A stretch of 64,000 bases of DNA from AC-32 sp963715575 (GTDB lineage: Bacteria > Actinomycetota > Thermoleophilia > Gaiellales > Gaiellaceae): assembly GCA_963715575.1 (NCBI GenBank), contig OY970250.1, positions 1,736,001 to 1,800,000 on the forward strand, read 5' to 3'. The position numbers and the translations under genes are program-made. The first letter of the stretch is position 1. Each line of letters starts with the position of its first letter. The notes under the pieces are model-generated. The model did not search any database and had not been told where the DNA came from. It saw only the letters and a program-made list of their open reading frames with translations. Positions 33,721 to 41,195 of the stretch are shown in pieces.

Positions 33721-34124
33721 CTCTGGGCTGCGCGCAACCGCTTCGCCATCGTCTCCAGGAGCTTCCACGCGATCGAGGCGTTCCCCTCGACGAGGGGACG
33801 GAACTCCCAGGACGTGAGCCCGTAGCAGCGGAGCTCGCTGTCGGCGGTGACCGTTGCGCTCCTGGCGCCCTCGTCGATCAGCGCGATCTCGCCGAAGTAG
33901 TCGCCGGGGCCAAGCTTGTCCCGTTCGTCGCCGTGAACCGAGACGGAGGCCTCGCCGCTCTCGATCACGAAGAAGCCCGCGCCGGTCTTGCCTTCGTCGA
34001 CGACGTGGCTGCCGGCCTCGAAGGTGCGCTCCTTGAAGGAGCGCGCGAGGCGCTCGAGCTCGCCGCGCTCGAAGTCGGCGAACAGGGGGACACGCTGGAG
34101 GAGCTCGACAGGTGCTTCGGCCAC
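33717..34124 (-). CDS. Stand-alone cyclic-nucleotide-binding protein, second copy
   Basis: Single cNMP-binding domain, about 135 residues, closely similar along its whole length to the protein at 27926 (both have VELLQRVPLFA, ESGEA, LGPGDYFG, CYGLT, AMAKRLRAA-like endings). Its phosphate-binding cassette is complete: FGEIALIDEGARSATV with Glu and Arg-Ser-Ala. I use the GTG at 34124, matching the paralogue's start; a TTG lies two codons earlier. Its stop overlaps the ECF sigma start. A single-domain cNMP protein coupled to a sigma factor suggests second-messenger control of that sigma factor (inference). Confidence 0.85.
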   Translation of the reverse strand: MAEAPVELLQRVPLFADFERGELERLARSFKERTFEAGSHVVDEGKTGAGFFVIESGEASVSVHGDERDKLGPGDYFGEIALIDEGARSATVTADSELRCYGLTSWEFRPLVEGNASIAWKLLETMAKRLRAAQS

Positions 34125-34133
34125 GCGCAAATA

Positions 34134-34328
34134 CTAAGGCTTTGCCGCTTTGGCGCGGCTCGCCAGCTCTTCGATCTTGCCCTCGGCGGTGTCGAGCCGC
34201 TCCTTGCAGAAGCGGTACAGCTCCTCGCCGCGCTCCCACAGCTTCAGGGCTTCGTCGAGCGGCGCCTCGCCGCTCTCCAGGCGCTGCACGATCTGCTCGA
34301 GCTCCTGCTGCGACTCCTCGAAGGTCAT
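34134..34328 (-). CDS. xseB: Exodeoxyribonuclease VII small subunit
   Basis: Small subunit of 64 residues, the normal size. It shows the family signature FEESQQELEQIVQRLESGEAPLDEALKLWERGEELYRFC. It forms helical bundles that bind several copies to XseA, which degrades single-stranded DNA. Its ATG overlaps the xseA stop (ATGA at 34325-34328). Confidence 0.93.
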   Translation of the reverse strand: MTFEESQQELEQIVQRLESGEAPLDEALKLWERGEELYRFCKERLDTAEGKIEELASRAKAAKP

Positions 34329-35473
34329 CTCGTCTCCTCGACTCGGGCGCCAAAGCCGCCTTCGGCCAGCTCGACGTCGACGAGCTCGCCCGGCTGGACC
34401 GTGCCGGCGAAGCGGACGATCTGCTCACCGGCGCGGACGATCGCGTAGCCGCGCTCGAGGGTCGCCTTCGGGCTCAGGGCGCAGAGACGACCTGCGCTCT
34501 GCTCGAGCTTCGCGCGGCGGCGCTCGAGCAGGAGCCGCGGCGCGCGCGCGAGCCGCTCGTGCGTGCCGTCGAGCCGGCGGCGCTCGCGCTCGAGGCTCCG
34601 GCGCGTGCCGCGCTCGAGGCCGGCACGCGAGCGGTCGAGCCGCTCCAGCAGCTGCGCGAGGTCCGGCACGACGAGCCGGCCGGCGACGCTCGGCGTGGAG
34701 GCGCGCACGTCGGCCGCGAGGTCGCAGAGCGGCGTGTCCTGCTCGTGGCCCACCGCGCTGACGACGGGCACCGGACAGTCGGCGATCGCCCGCACGAGCC
34801 CTTCGTCGCTGAACGGCAGCAAGTCCTCGAAGCTGCCGCCGCCCCGGGCCACGACCACCACGTCGACGCCTTCGCGGCAGAGCGCCCGTAGCGCCTCGAC
34901 GACCGCGCCGGCGGCGCGCGGGCCTTGGACGTAGGTCTCCGCGACGAGCACGTTCGCCGGCGGGAAGCGGGTCGTGACCGCGGTCAGGACGTCGCGTTTC
35001 GCGGCAGCGTCGTTCCCGGTCACGAGGCCGATCCGTGCTGGCAGCAGCGGTAGCGGCCGCTTGCGCTCGGGGGCGAAGAGGCCCTCGGCGGCCAGCTTCG
35101 TCTTCAGCCGCTCCAGCGCGGCCAGGTGCTCGCCGAGCCCGAAGCGCTCGAGCGAGAGGGCCCGCAGGCGGAACTCGCCGCGCGCCTCGAACAGCTCCGG
35201 CCGCCCGTAGGCGTGCACGCGGTCGCCGTCGGCGAGCTCCAGCCGCAGCGCGTCGAACTGCCCGCGCGCCATGGAGACGCCGAGGCAGGAGCCGTCCTGC
35301 GGGTCCTTGAGCGTGAAGAAGACGCTCGCCCAGCGGTCGGAGCGCCGCAGCTCGGTGACCTCGCCCTCGACCCAGACCGTCGGCAGGCGCTGCAGCCAGG
35401 AAGCGACGCCGCGGTTGAAGGCGCCGACGGAAAAGACCTTGCGGTCGCCGTACTCGATCGCCTCGACCTTCAC
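34325..35473 (-). CDS. xseA: Exodeoxyribonuclease VII large subunit
   Basis: Nuclease subunit of 382 residues, cleaving single-stranded DNA into oligonucleotides. An N-terminal OB fold (VWVEGEVTELRRSDRWASVFFTLKD) is followed by the catalytic domain with RIGLVTGNDAAAKRDVL, VVARGGGSFEDLLPFSDE and VVSAVGHEQDTPLCDLAAD. A coiled-coil region is Arg-rich and binds XseB. The C-terminus ends with KATLERGYAIVR. Slightly shorter than the E. coli protein because of a short coiled coil. It is the first gene of the minus-strand run that continues through the ECF/subtilase genes. Confidence 0.93.
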   Translation of the reverse strand: MKVEAIEYGDRKVFSVGAFNRGVASWLQRLPTVWVEGEVTELRRSDRWASVFFTLKDPQDGSCLGVSMARGQFDALRLELADGDRVHAYGRPELFEARGEFRLRALSLERFGLGEHLAALERLKTKLAAEGLFAPERKRPLPLLPARIGLVTGNDAAAKRDVLTAVTTRFPPANVLVAETYVQGPRAAGAVVEALRALCREGVDVVVVARGGGSFEDLLPFSDEGLVRAIADCPVPVVSAVGHEQDTPLCDLAADVRASTPSVAGRLVVPDLAQLLERLDRSRAGLERGTRRSLERERRRLDGTHERLARAPRLLLERRRAKLEQSAGRLCALSPKATLERGYAIVRAGEQIVRFAGTVQPGELVDVELAEGGFGARVEETR

Positions 35474-35496
35474 GAGGCCAGGATAGAGCCGAGCGC

Positions 35497-35691
35497 TTAG
35501 ATCAGGATTTCCGTCGCCGTCTCGGGCGAGCAGCCCTGGTGCAGCAGGTCGACCGCGTGGTGCAGGTCGGCATCGCTGTGGGCGATCTTCTCGGCGAGCG
35601 GCAGCGGGAAGCCGGCTTCCATCAGCACGTGCAGGCGCCAGCTCTCGACTTTCGCCTGTTCGTCCCTGGGTGTCTCGGCGATCTGCGTCAT
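35497..35691 (-). CDS. 64-residue conserved-looking small protein
   Basis: Small soluble protein: SWRLHVLMEAGFPLPLAEKIAHSDADLHHAVDLLHQGC spans its core, predicted as two or three helices with a UBA-like look. There is no signal peptide or metal motif. It lies 23 bp upstream of xseA on the same strand, after a 65-bp gap containing AT-richer sequence that may hold a promoter. Function unknown. Confidence 0.7.
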   Translation of the reverse strand: MTQIAETPRDEQAKVESWRLHVLMEAGFPLPLAEKIAHSDADLHHAVDLLHQGCSPETATEILI

Positions 35692-35756
35692 CGGCGTCCG
35701 GGTAGTTCGCCTTGTCCTAGACGAACCCTCCCCACGGAAGTTTGTCGCTTTTCGTC

Positions 35757-37118
35757 TCAGTTGCGAAACGTCGGCGCGAGCCGCGAGCCCGCCTCGGAGA
35801 GCGCCTCGTCGATCCGCCGCTGCAGATCCTGGAGCCGTGCGTTCAGCACCGTCCGCTCGGCCTCGGCGTCGGCAGCGAGCGCCTGCACCTGCGAGCGCAG
35901 CTCGAGCTCCGCGTCGCCGACACGGCGTTGGAGCTCCGCCACGAGCTCGTCGCGCTCGTGCTCGAGCGTCGAGCCGATCTCCGAGAGCCTGCGCTCGAGC
36001 CGCTGGCCGCCCGCGTCGGCGACGTGAGCGAGCCGCTCGGCCAGGACGCCCTGCGCCTCCTTGGCGAAGTGGTTGACGGCGCGGTCGAGCTCGCGAGAGA
36101 GCCGTTGGGCCGCATCGTCGCGAGAGCTGCGAATCGCGTCGGCGAACTGCTTCGAGATCGCCTCGGAGAAGCTGTCTGCCGTGCGCTCGACGACGCGCTT
36201 CAGCTGGTCGAGCTGACGGCGCTCGGTGTCGGCGAAGCCGGCCTGGATGCGCTGGATCGCCTCGGCCTCCTCCGCGGCGACGCGCTCGCGCAGCTCGCGC
36301 TCCCGCTGGCGCAGCCGCTCGGCCACCTCGTGCAGCGCGCGGCGCCGGTCGCGCTCGTGCGCCTCCAACTGCTCCTGCGAGGACTGCGAAAGCTCGTCGG
36401 CGGCGCGCGCGAACTGGACCTCGAGCGTGGCCAGCCGCTCTCGCTGCGCCTCGCTCGCGGCGTCCAGGCGCTCGGTGTCGAGCTCGAGCCGCGACTCGGC
36501 CTCGGCCATCAGCTGCCGCTGGCGCTGTGCGAGCGTGGCGAGCTGCGAGGTGAGCCCGCGCTCGGTTCGCTCGAGATCGGCGTTCAGCTCGGCGATCCGG
36601 TGCGCGACCCGTTGCTCGACCTTGGCCAGCGCCTCGCTCAGCTCCGCGCCGGCGGCTCGCTCGCGCTCCGCCAGGGCGGCGCGGCGACTCTCGCCGATCT
36701 TCCGCTCCTCGGCGACGAGCTTCGAGAGCGAGTCGGCGCGCGCGCGCGAAAGCGTTCGCTCGAGCTCGGCGGCGCGGGCCTCGACCTCGGCCGAGACGAG
36801 CGCGTCGAAGCGACCCTGGGCCTCGGCCAGGCGCCGGTCGACCTGGCGGGCCTGCGCGACCAGGCGCCGGAGGTAGACGATGCCGAGTTGCAGCGCGGCG
36901 CAGACGGTGATCCCCCCGGCCGCGACGGCCACCTCGCGCGAGGGCTTCAGTGCGAAGGAGGCCCAGGCGACGGCTGCGGCGGCGCCCACGAACGCCGCGA
37001 GCGAGACGAGCGTCTTCTGTGAGACACGGCCGTAGACGGCGGCCACGGCCGAGCCGAAGACCACCACGACCGCTCCTGCGAAGACGAGCTCGAGGACCTC
37101 CGCGCGCACGGCGGGCAT
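35757..37118 (-). CDS. Membrane-anchored long coiled-coil protein
   Basis: Protein of 453 residues. Three hydrophobic segments occupy residues about 8-90 (LVFAGAVVVVFGSAVAAVYG, LVSLAAFVGAAAAVAWASFAL, VAVAAGGITVCAALQLGIVYL). From residue 95 on it is an almost unbroken heptad-like, Glu/Arg/Ala-rich coiled coil (for example LAEAQGRFDALVSAEVEARAAELERTL). It resembles RmuC-like or structural coiled-coil proteins in shape only; no nuclease core is seen. It could scaffold the envelope or chromosome. The ATG at 37118 begins one base after the stop of the UbiA-like gene upstream. Confidence 0.8.
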   Translation of the reverse strand: MPAVRAEVLELVFAGAVVVVFGSAVAAVYGRVSQKTLVSLAAFVGAAAAVAWASFALKPSREVAVAAGGITVCAALQLGIVYLRRLVAQARQVDRRLAEAQGRFDALVSAEVEARAAELERTLSRARADSLSKLVAEERKIGESRRAALAERERAAGAELSEALAKVEQRVAHRIAELNADLERTERGLTSQLATLAQRQRQLMAEAESRLELDTERLDAASEAQRERLATLEVQFARAADELSQSSQEQLEAHERDRRRALHEVAERLRQRERELRERVAAEEAEAIQRIQAGFADTERRQLDQLKRVVERTADSFSEAISKQFADAIRSSRDDAAQRLSRELDRAVNHFAKEAQGVLAERLAHVADAGGQRLERRLSEIGSTLEHERDELVAELQRRVGDAELELRSQVQALAADAEAERTVLNARLQDLQRRIDEALSEAGSRLAPTFRN

Positions 37119-37119
37119 G

Positions 37120-37848
37120 CTACGCCAGCCGGAGCACCAGCAGCGCGGCCGCGAGGGCGACGTTCGCGGCTGCGAGCGCCTGCAGCGCCCGCTCGGGCGC
37201 GGCGACCAGCGTCTCGCGCGTGACCGGCTCGCGCCCGCCGTTGCGCAGCTCGACCGTCCCACCGACCGCGGCCACCCGGCGGCGAACGTGCCGGACGGGC
37301 GTCGAGAGCACGCGCTGCACGTAGCTCGTCAGCGCGGCGTAGGCCGCAGCCAGCAGCGCCGCCCACGTGATCGTCCCCGCGCAGGCGAAGTAGCCGGTCA
37401 GCAGCGGGAAGGCGCCCCAGGCGAGCGCGAAGCCCGCGCTGTTGTGGATCGCGCCGCCGAACAGCTCGAGGTTGTAGACCGGCACGAGCGCGAGCCCGGT
37501 CGCGACGAAGACGAGCAGCCAGCCGTTGAAGGCGAGCGCGCCTGCGATCCCGATCCCGACCGCGATCGCGAGCGGCACGACGGTCAGGCCGACGAGCATG
37601 CTCTTCGGGATCTTCGTCTGCAGCGGCCGGCCGTTGAGCTCGTCCAGCGCGTGCGCGGAGATGCCGAGCGCGAGGAAGAACGCGACGAGCGCGGCCGCGA
37701 GCCGGCCCTCGTAGAGGTGCGGCGCGAGGCAGGCGCCGATCGCGACGTAGCTCAGGTGCCAGGCCGTGTAGGGCGGGTGCAGCAGCGTGACGTAGTCGCG
37801 CCAGCCGCCCGGGGCGAGCGCGTAGAAGGCCGGCCGCGCCTCGGTCAC
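37120..37848 (-). CDS. Polytopic membrane protein, distant UbiA prenyltransferase-like
   Basis: Membrane protein of 242 residues with about seven hydrophobic helices. The loop ALGISAHALDELNGRPLQTKIP has the Asp-rich, RPL-containing look of the first UbiA motif, but the canonical NDxxD and second DxxxD motifs are not complete. YNLELFGGAIHNSAGFALAWGAFPLLTGYF is its most distinctive part. The neighbouring UbiE-type methyltransferase (GTGA overlap at 37845-37848) supports a role in quinone or prenyl-lipid metabolism, but the weak motif means catalysis is uncertain. Confidence 0.6.
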   Translation of the reverse strand: MTEARPAFYALAPGGWRDYVTLLHPPYTAWHLSYVAIGACLAPHLYEGRLAAALVAFFLALGISAHALDELNGRPLQTKIPKSMLVGLTVVPLAIAVGIGIAGALAFNGWLLVFVATGLALVPVYNLELFGGAIHNSAGFALAWGAFPLLTGYFACAGTITWAALLAAAYAALTSYVQRVLSTPVRHVRRRVAAVGGTVELRNGGREPVTRETLVAAPERALQALAAANVALAAALLVLRLA

Positions 37849-38558
37849 GTGCGCCGGCCCCAGAAGACGGTGCAGCCGCCGAGGCTGAGGCGCTCCGCCT
37901 GGACGTCCTCGAAGCCGGCCTCGCGCAGCGCGGTGAGCAGGCGCGGCACCGGCCAGCGTGAGTCGAAGTCGCGGATGCTGCCGCCGAGGAAGCGCCCGAC
38001 CTCGTGCCAACCGGGTGAGATCGCGCGGCCGGCGAGGGGAAGGCCGAAGTCGACCCAGACCTCCCACGCGACGCGGCCGAGCGGGCTCGGCGGGACGCCG
38101 AAGTCGAGCAGCGCCGCCGTCGCGCCCGGCCGCAGCACGCGCGCGAGCTCGCGCAGGCCGGCGGGCAGGTCGTCGAGGTAGCGCAGCAGGTACGCGGCGG
38201 TCAGGCCGTCGAACGACGCGTCCTCGAAGGGCAGCTCCCGGGCGGAGGCCTCGACCAGGCGCACGCGGCTCGTCTCGGCGGCGAGCACGAGCCGGCGCCG
38301 CGCCTCGTCGAGCATCTCGGGGCTCTGGTCGACGCCGACCACGGAGCAGCCTTTCTGCCGCACGAGCTCGAGCGCCACGGCACCTGTGCCGCACGCGACG
38401 TCGAGCACCGTCTCGTCGGGGCGGACCTCGAGGCGGGAGACGAGGAAGCGGCGCCAGCGGGGGTCCTGGCCGAACGAGAGCAGGTTCGCGTAGCGGTCGT
38501 AGGTCGGCCCGAGCGGGGCGAAGAGGCCGCGGGCAAGCTCCGTACGGGTGCCGGGCAC
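37845..38558 (-). CDS. UbiE/MenG-type class I methyltransferase
   Basis: SAM-dependent methyltransferase of 237 residues. LFAPLGPTYDRYANLLSFGQDPRWRR matches the N-terminus of menaquinone C-methyltransferases. Motif I is VLDVACGTGAVALEL, motif II lies around VVGVDQSPEML, ELPFEDASFDGLTAAYLLRYLDD follows, then LRELARVLRPGATAALLDFG. It likely methylates demethylmenaquinone or a related lipid. It starts at GTG 38558 and is divergent from the hypothetical gene at 38581, with a 22-bp gap. Confidence 0.82.
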   Translation of the reverse strand: MPGTRTELARGLFAPLGPTYDRYANLLSFGQDPRWRRFLVSRLEVRPDETVLDVACGTGAVALELVRQKGCSVVGVDQSPEMLDEARRRLVLAAETSRVRLVEASARELPFEDASFDGLTAAYLLRYLDDLPAGLRELARVLRPGATAALLDFGVPPSPLGRVAWEVWVDFGLPLAGRAISPGWHEVGRFLGGSIRDFDSRWPVPRLLTALREAGFEDVQAERLSLGGCTVFWGRRT

Positions 38559-38580
38559 GCGCCGAGTCTAAGCTCGCCGT

Positions 38581-38994
38581 GTGGGACTCGAGCAGGACCT
38601 CAGGCGCATCGCCGAGCGCGCCGCCGTCTATGCCGCCGACGGCGAGGACGTCGCTGGCATCGTCCCGGCCGAGCCGGCGAGCGGGATCCGGCTCTACGTC
38701 TGCGCGTACGGCAACGAGGACGCGGCGAGCTGGCTCGTGCTGGACGCGACCGGGGTCCCGGTCTCGGATCGTGAGATCGTCCGCGACGCGGTCTCGATCG
38801 CCGCGTTGTGCGAGGTGGCGGAGGATGCTGCCGGCGTCGAGCCGGACACGGCACGCGTGGCCGGCCCGGGCCTGCTGGACGAGCTCGGCGCGGAGGCCGG
38901 CCTGGAGGTCGCAGAAGCGGTGAAGGCCGCCGCGGGCACGGTCGAGGAGCTCGTCCGCGACGTCGAGCGCGGCTACAAGCGGCCGCTGAGCTAG
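38581..38994 (+). CDS. Hypothetical protein, 137 residues
   Basis: Acidic, Ala-rich soluble protein. The middle (GIRLYVCAYGNEDAASWLVLD) looks like a beta-sheet core and the C-terminal half is helical (LEVAEAVKAAAGTVEELVRD). No signal peptide, membrane helix or known motif. The GTG start lies 22 bp from the divergent methyltransferase start, and the next gene begins 9 bp after its stop, so they form an operon. Function not recognised. Confidence 0.7.
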   Translation: MGLEQDLRRIAERAAVYAADGEDVAGIVPAEPASGIRLYVCAYGNEDAASWLVLDATGVPVSDREIVRDAVSIAALCEVAEDAAGVEPDTARVAGPGLLDELGAEAGLEVAEAVKAAAGTVEELVRDVERGYKRPLS

Positions 38995-39003
38995 TCTGGC
39001 CGC

Positions 39004-39294
39004 ATGGAAGGATTCCCCTTCGGCGGCGACCCCGAGGACCTGATGCGCAGCCTGCGCGAGTTCGCCGAGCAGCAGGCCGAGACCGTCCAGGAGGCCCAGC
39101 GCGAGCAGTTCGCGACGCTGACCTTGAACACCGCCGTCGAGCTGACGTCTGCGGCGTTGCAGCAGGTTCAGGCGAGCGGCAGCGCGGAGGAGCAGGCAGC
39201 TGCCCTCCGCGATGCCATGCGCGTGCTCTTCCCCGAAGCCGTTGCGCTGGTCAGTGCTGCGCGACAGGGGTTCATGCGGGAAGGGCAAGGCTGA
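39004..39294 (+). CDS. Hypothetical helical protein, 96 residues
   Basis: Small Gln/Glu/Ala-rich helical protein (LREFAEQQAETVQEAQREQF, then VELTSAALQQVQA). It ends SAARQGFMREGQG. The same 11-residue ending SAARQGFMREG is encoded again 110 bp downstream by different codons (see the remnant at 39363-39398), so a second copy of this gene's end once existed. Function unknown. Confidence 0.7.
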   Translation: MEGFPFGGDPEDLMRSLREFAEQQAETVQEAQREQFATLTLNTAVELTSAALQQVQASGSAEEQAAALRDAMRVLFPEAVALVSAARQGFMREGQG

Positions 39295-39306
39295 GCGGCG
39301 TTAGAC

Positions 39307-39333
39307 GGCTGCGGCGGCAAAGCCGCCACAGCC
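39307..39333 (+). terminator. Hairpin after the 96-residue protein gene
   Basis: GGCTGCGGCGGC, loop AAA, GCCGCCACAGCC: eleven of twelve positions pair. It begins 13 bases after the stop codon and ends in CTCTAAAC. Probable terminator; alternatively, part of whatever element separates the gene from its duplicated end. Confidence 0.55.
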
Positions 39334-39362
39334 TCTAAACGGCATCGCAAGCGACGCCTCGG

Positions 39363-39398
39363 TCAGCAGCGCGGCAGGGCTTCATGCGCGAGGGCTGA
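39363..39398 (+). pseudogene. 3'-end remnant of a paralogue of the 96-residue protein gene
   Basis: Codons TCA GCA GCG CGG CAG GGC TTC ... GGC TGA spell SAARQGFMREG-stop, identical in protein sequence to residues 84-94 of the gene at 39004. Seven of the eleven codons differ, and all differences are synonymous. No start or body is attached. It looks like the surviving end of a diverged tandem copy whose body was deleted. It overlaps the end of a small minus-strand gene. Confidence 0.6.
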
Positions 39399-39554
39399 GC
39401 CCGGCTCCGAGGAGAGCCGGCGACCGGCCCCGATCAGCCAGCGGCCGAGCGTCAGGCGAACGCGTCGGCGCGGCTCCGAGATCGGGGCCCAGTCGCTGCT
39501 CAATCGCGCCGTCCGCTCTCTGACGGCGTCTGCGCGGATCTCGTGTTCGATCAT
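39363..39554 (-). CDS. 63-residue basic small protein divergent from marR
   Basis: Short protein MIEHEIRADAVRERTARL... containing the Arg-rich stretch PRRRVRLTLGRWLIGAGRRL, which could form an amphipathic or membrane-associated helix. The ATG at 39554 has GAGGAG eight bases upstream. It is divergent from the MarR gene, with the MarR operator at 39613-39630 between them, so it is probably a MarR target. Its 3' end overlaps the gene remnant described above. Function unknown. Confidence 0.6.
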   Translation of the reverse strand: MIEHEIRADAVRERTARLSSDWAPISEPRRRVRLTLGRWLIGAGRRLSSEPGSALAHEALPRC

Positions 39555-39612
39555 CCGGAACTCCTCTCGACCAGAAGTATCTCGACCTCGAAGCAAAAGG
39601 TTACAGGTAGAG

Positions 39613-39630
39613 TCTCTTGACGTCAAGAGA
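39613..39630. promoter_or_regulatory. MarR operator, perfect 18-bp palindrome
   Basis: TCTCTTGACGTCAAGAGA is a perfect 18-bp palindrome with the TTGACGTCAA core typical of MarR-family operators. It lies 22 bp before the GTG start of the MarR gene and 58 bp before the divergent small gene, so it should allow autorepression and control of both. A second short palindrome, TTGATCAA, follows at 39634. Confidence 0.85.
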
Positions 39631-39651
39631 TTTTTGATCAAGAATCCGCAC

Positions 39652-40161
39652 GTGAAAGAAGAAGACCACGTCGACCGCTGGCTGGCCGAGCACGAGCTGC
39701 CCGGCGCAGTCGACCCCGAGGTGGAGGGCATCGTCGACCGGGTCAACGGCCTGCAGCGCCGGCTTCACCGGATGCTCGACGAGACGCTGGCCGACTTCGA
39801 CCTGAGCGTCGGCGAGTGGAAGGCGCTGACGCACCTCCAGCTGGACGGGCCGCCGCACCGCAAGTCGCCCGGCCAGCTCGCCAGGTGGGCCGAGCTCTCG
39901 AGCGGGGCGATGACCAACCGGCTCGACCGGCTCGAGGAGGCCGGGCTGGTGCGGCGCGTGCCCGACCCCGACGACCGCCGCGGCGTGCTCGTCGAGCTGA
40001 CCGATAAGGGCCGGGCCGCGTGGGAGCAGTCGGTCAGCGCGCAGGCCGAGAAGGAGTCGCTGATCGCCGCCGCCCTGAGCGCCAAGGAGAAGCAGCAGCT
40101 GAACGCGCTTCTGCGCCGGTTGATGCGCGAGTTCGAGCGGCGCGAGCAGAAACCCTCCTAG
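39652..40161 (+). CDS. MarR-family transcriptional regulator
   Basis: Winged-helix repressor of 169 residues. The sequence DHVDRWLAEHELPGAVDPEVEGIVDRVNGLQRRL is a dimerisation helix set. The DNA-binding part reads SPGQLARWAELSSGAMTNRLDRLEEAGLVRRVPDPDDRRGVLVELTDKG (helix-turn-helix plus the DxRxxxv wing). I prefer GTG 39652 to TTG 39634, because the latter lies almost on the operator. It is likely released from the operator by a phenolic or other small ligand. The proline dehydrogenase gene follows after 14 bp and may be co-transcribed. Confidence 0.88.
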   Translation: MKEEDHVDRWLAEHELPGAVDPEVEGIVDRVNGLQRRLHRMLDETLADFDLSVGEWKALTHLQLDGPPHRKSPGQLARWAELSSGAMTNRLDRLEEAGLVRRVPDPDDRRGVLVELTDKGRAAWEQSVSAQAEKESLIAAALSAKEKQQLNALLRRLMREFERREQKPS

Positions 40162-40175
40162 AATCATCCGAGCCT

Positions 40176-41105
40176 GTGAGCCTGGTCGACTCCGCGATCG
40201 TCCGCCTGTTGCCGGCCGTGCCCAAGCCGGTCGTACGCAAGATCTCGCAGCGTTACATCGCGGGCGAGGAGCTCGACGACGCGTTGCGGCTGGTGCGGCG
40301 CCTGAACGACCAGGGCAAGCTGGCGACGATCGACGTGCTCGGCGAGGAGATCGCCGAGCCGGACGAGGCGCGCGCGATCGCGGCGGCCTACCGGGAGGCG
40401 TTCGAGGCGATCGAGCGCGGGCGGCTCGACTCGAACGTCAGCGTCAAGCCGACGGCGCTCGGGCTCAAGCTGGGCTACGAGCTCTTCCGCTCGAACCTGT
40501 CGGAGGTCGTGCGGCACGCCGCCGAGCGCGGCAACTTCGTCCGGATCGACATGGAGGACTCGTCGACGACCGACGACACGCTGCGGGCCTATCGTGAGCT
40601 GCGCGCGGCCGGGCACGACAACGTCGGCATCGTCCTGCAAGCGCGGCTGAAGCGGACCTTGGCCGACCTGGCCGAGCTCGCCGACCTGCGGCCGAACGTG
40701 CGGCTCTGCAAGGGCATCTACCTCGAGCCGGCCGAGATCGCCTATCGCGACTTCGACTCGATCCGCGCCAGCTTTGTGCAGGCGCTCGAGGAGCTGCTCG
40801 AGCTGGGCTGCTACGTCGGGACCGCGACGCACGACGAGTGGCTGCTCGAGCAGGGACAGCGGCTCGTCGCCGGCCGCGGGCTCGGGCGGGAGGAGTACGA
40901 GTTCCAGATGCTGCTCGGCGTGCGGCCCGGGCTCGGCGACGAGCTCGTCCGGGGCGGCCACCGGTTGCGGATCTACACGCCGTTCGGGCGGCACTGGTAC
41001 GCGTACTCGCTGCGCCGGCTGCAGGAGAACCCGAAGCTCGCCGGCTACATCGCGGCGGACACGGTCGGGCGGCTGCTGCCGGGGCGCAACGGCACGCGCG
41101 GCTGA
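40176..41105 (+). CDS. Proline dehydrogenase (monofunctional)
   Basis: FAD enzyme of 309 residues oxidising L-proline to pyrroline-5-carboxylate, the first step of proline catabolism, at the membrane face. The (beta/alpha)8 core shows SNVSVKPTALGLKL, VRIDMEDSSTTDDTL, VGIVLQARLKRT, LCKGIYLEP and ATHDEWLLEQ. The proline-binding double Arg lies in YAYSLRRLQENP near the C-terminus. The length fits the bacterial monofunctional PRODH family (about 300). GTG 40176 is the first start consistent with the fold. No P5C dehydrogenase is in the window. Confidence 0.92.
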   Translation: MSLVDSAIVRLLPAVPKPVVRKISQRYIAGEELDDALRLVRRLNDQGKLATIDVLGEEIAEPDEARAIAAAYREAFEAIERGRLDSNVSVKPTALGLKLGYELFRSNLSEVVRHAAERGNFVRIDMEDSSTTDDTLRAYRELRAAGHDNVGIVLQARLKRTLADLAELADLRPNVRLCKGIYLEPAEIAYRDFDSIRASFVQALEELLELGCYVGTATHDEWLLEQGQRLVAGRGLGREEYEFQMLLGVRPGLGDELVRGGHRLRIYTPFGRHWYAYSLRRLQENPKLAGYIAADTVGRLLPGRNGTRG

Positions 41106-41195
41106 CTTCACAGATCGCTGCGAGGGTGTTACGTTGCTGGCGGAACGCCTGTTGTCGCCGCAGGCGAGAGTGCCGGGGGGATCCTGGGGGCTCCC

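Noticed and set aside
39295..39362. A mobile element (MITE) between the gene and its duplicated end
   Set aside because: Only one imperfect hairpin, no flanking direct repeat beyond the coding similarity, and no other copy in this window.
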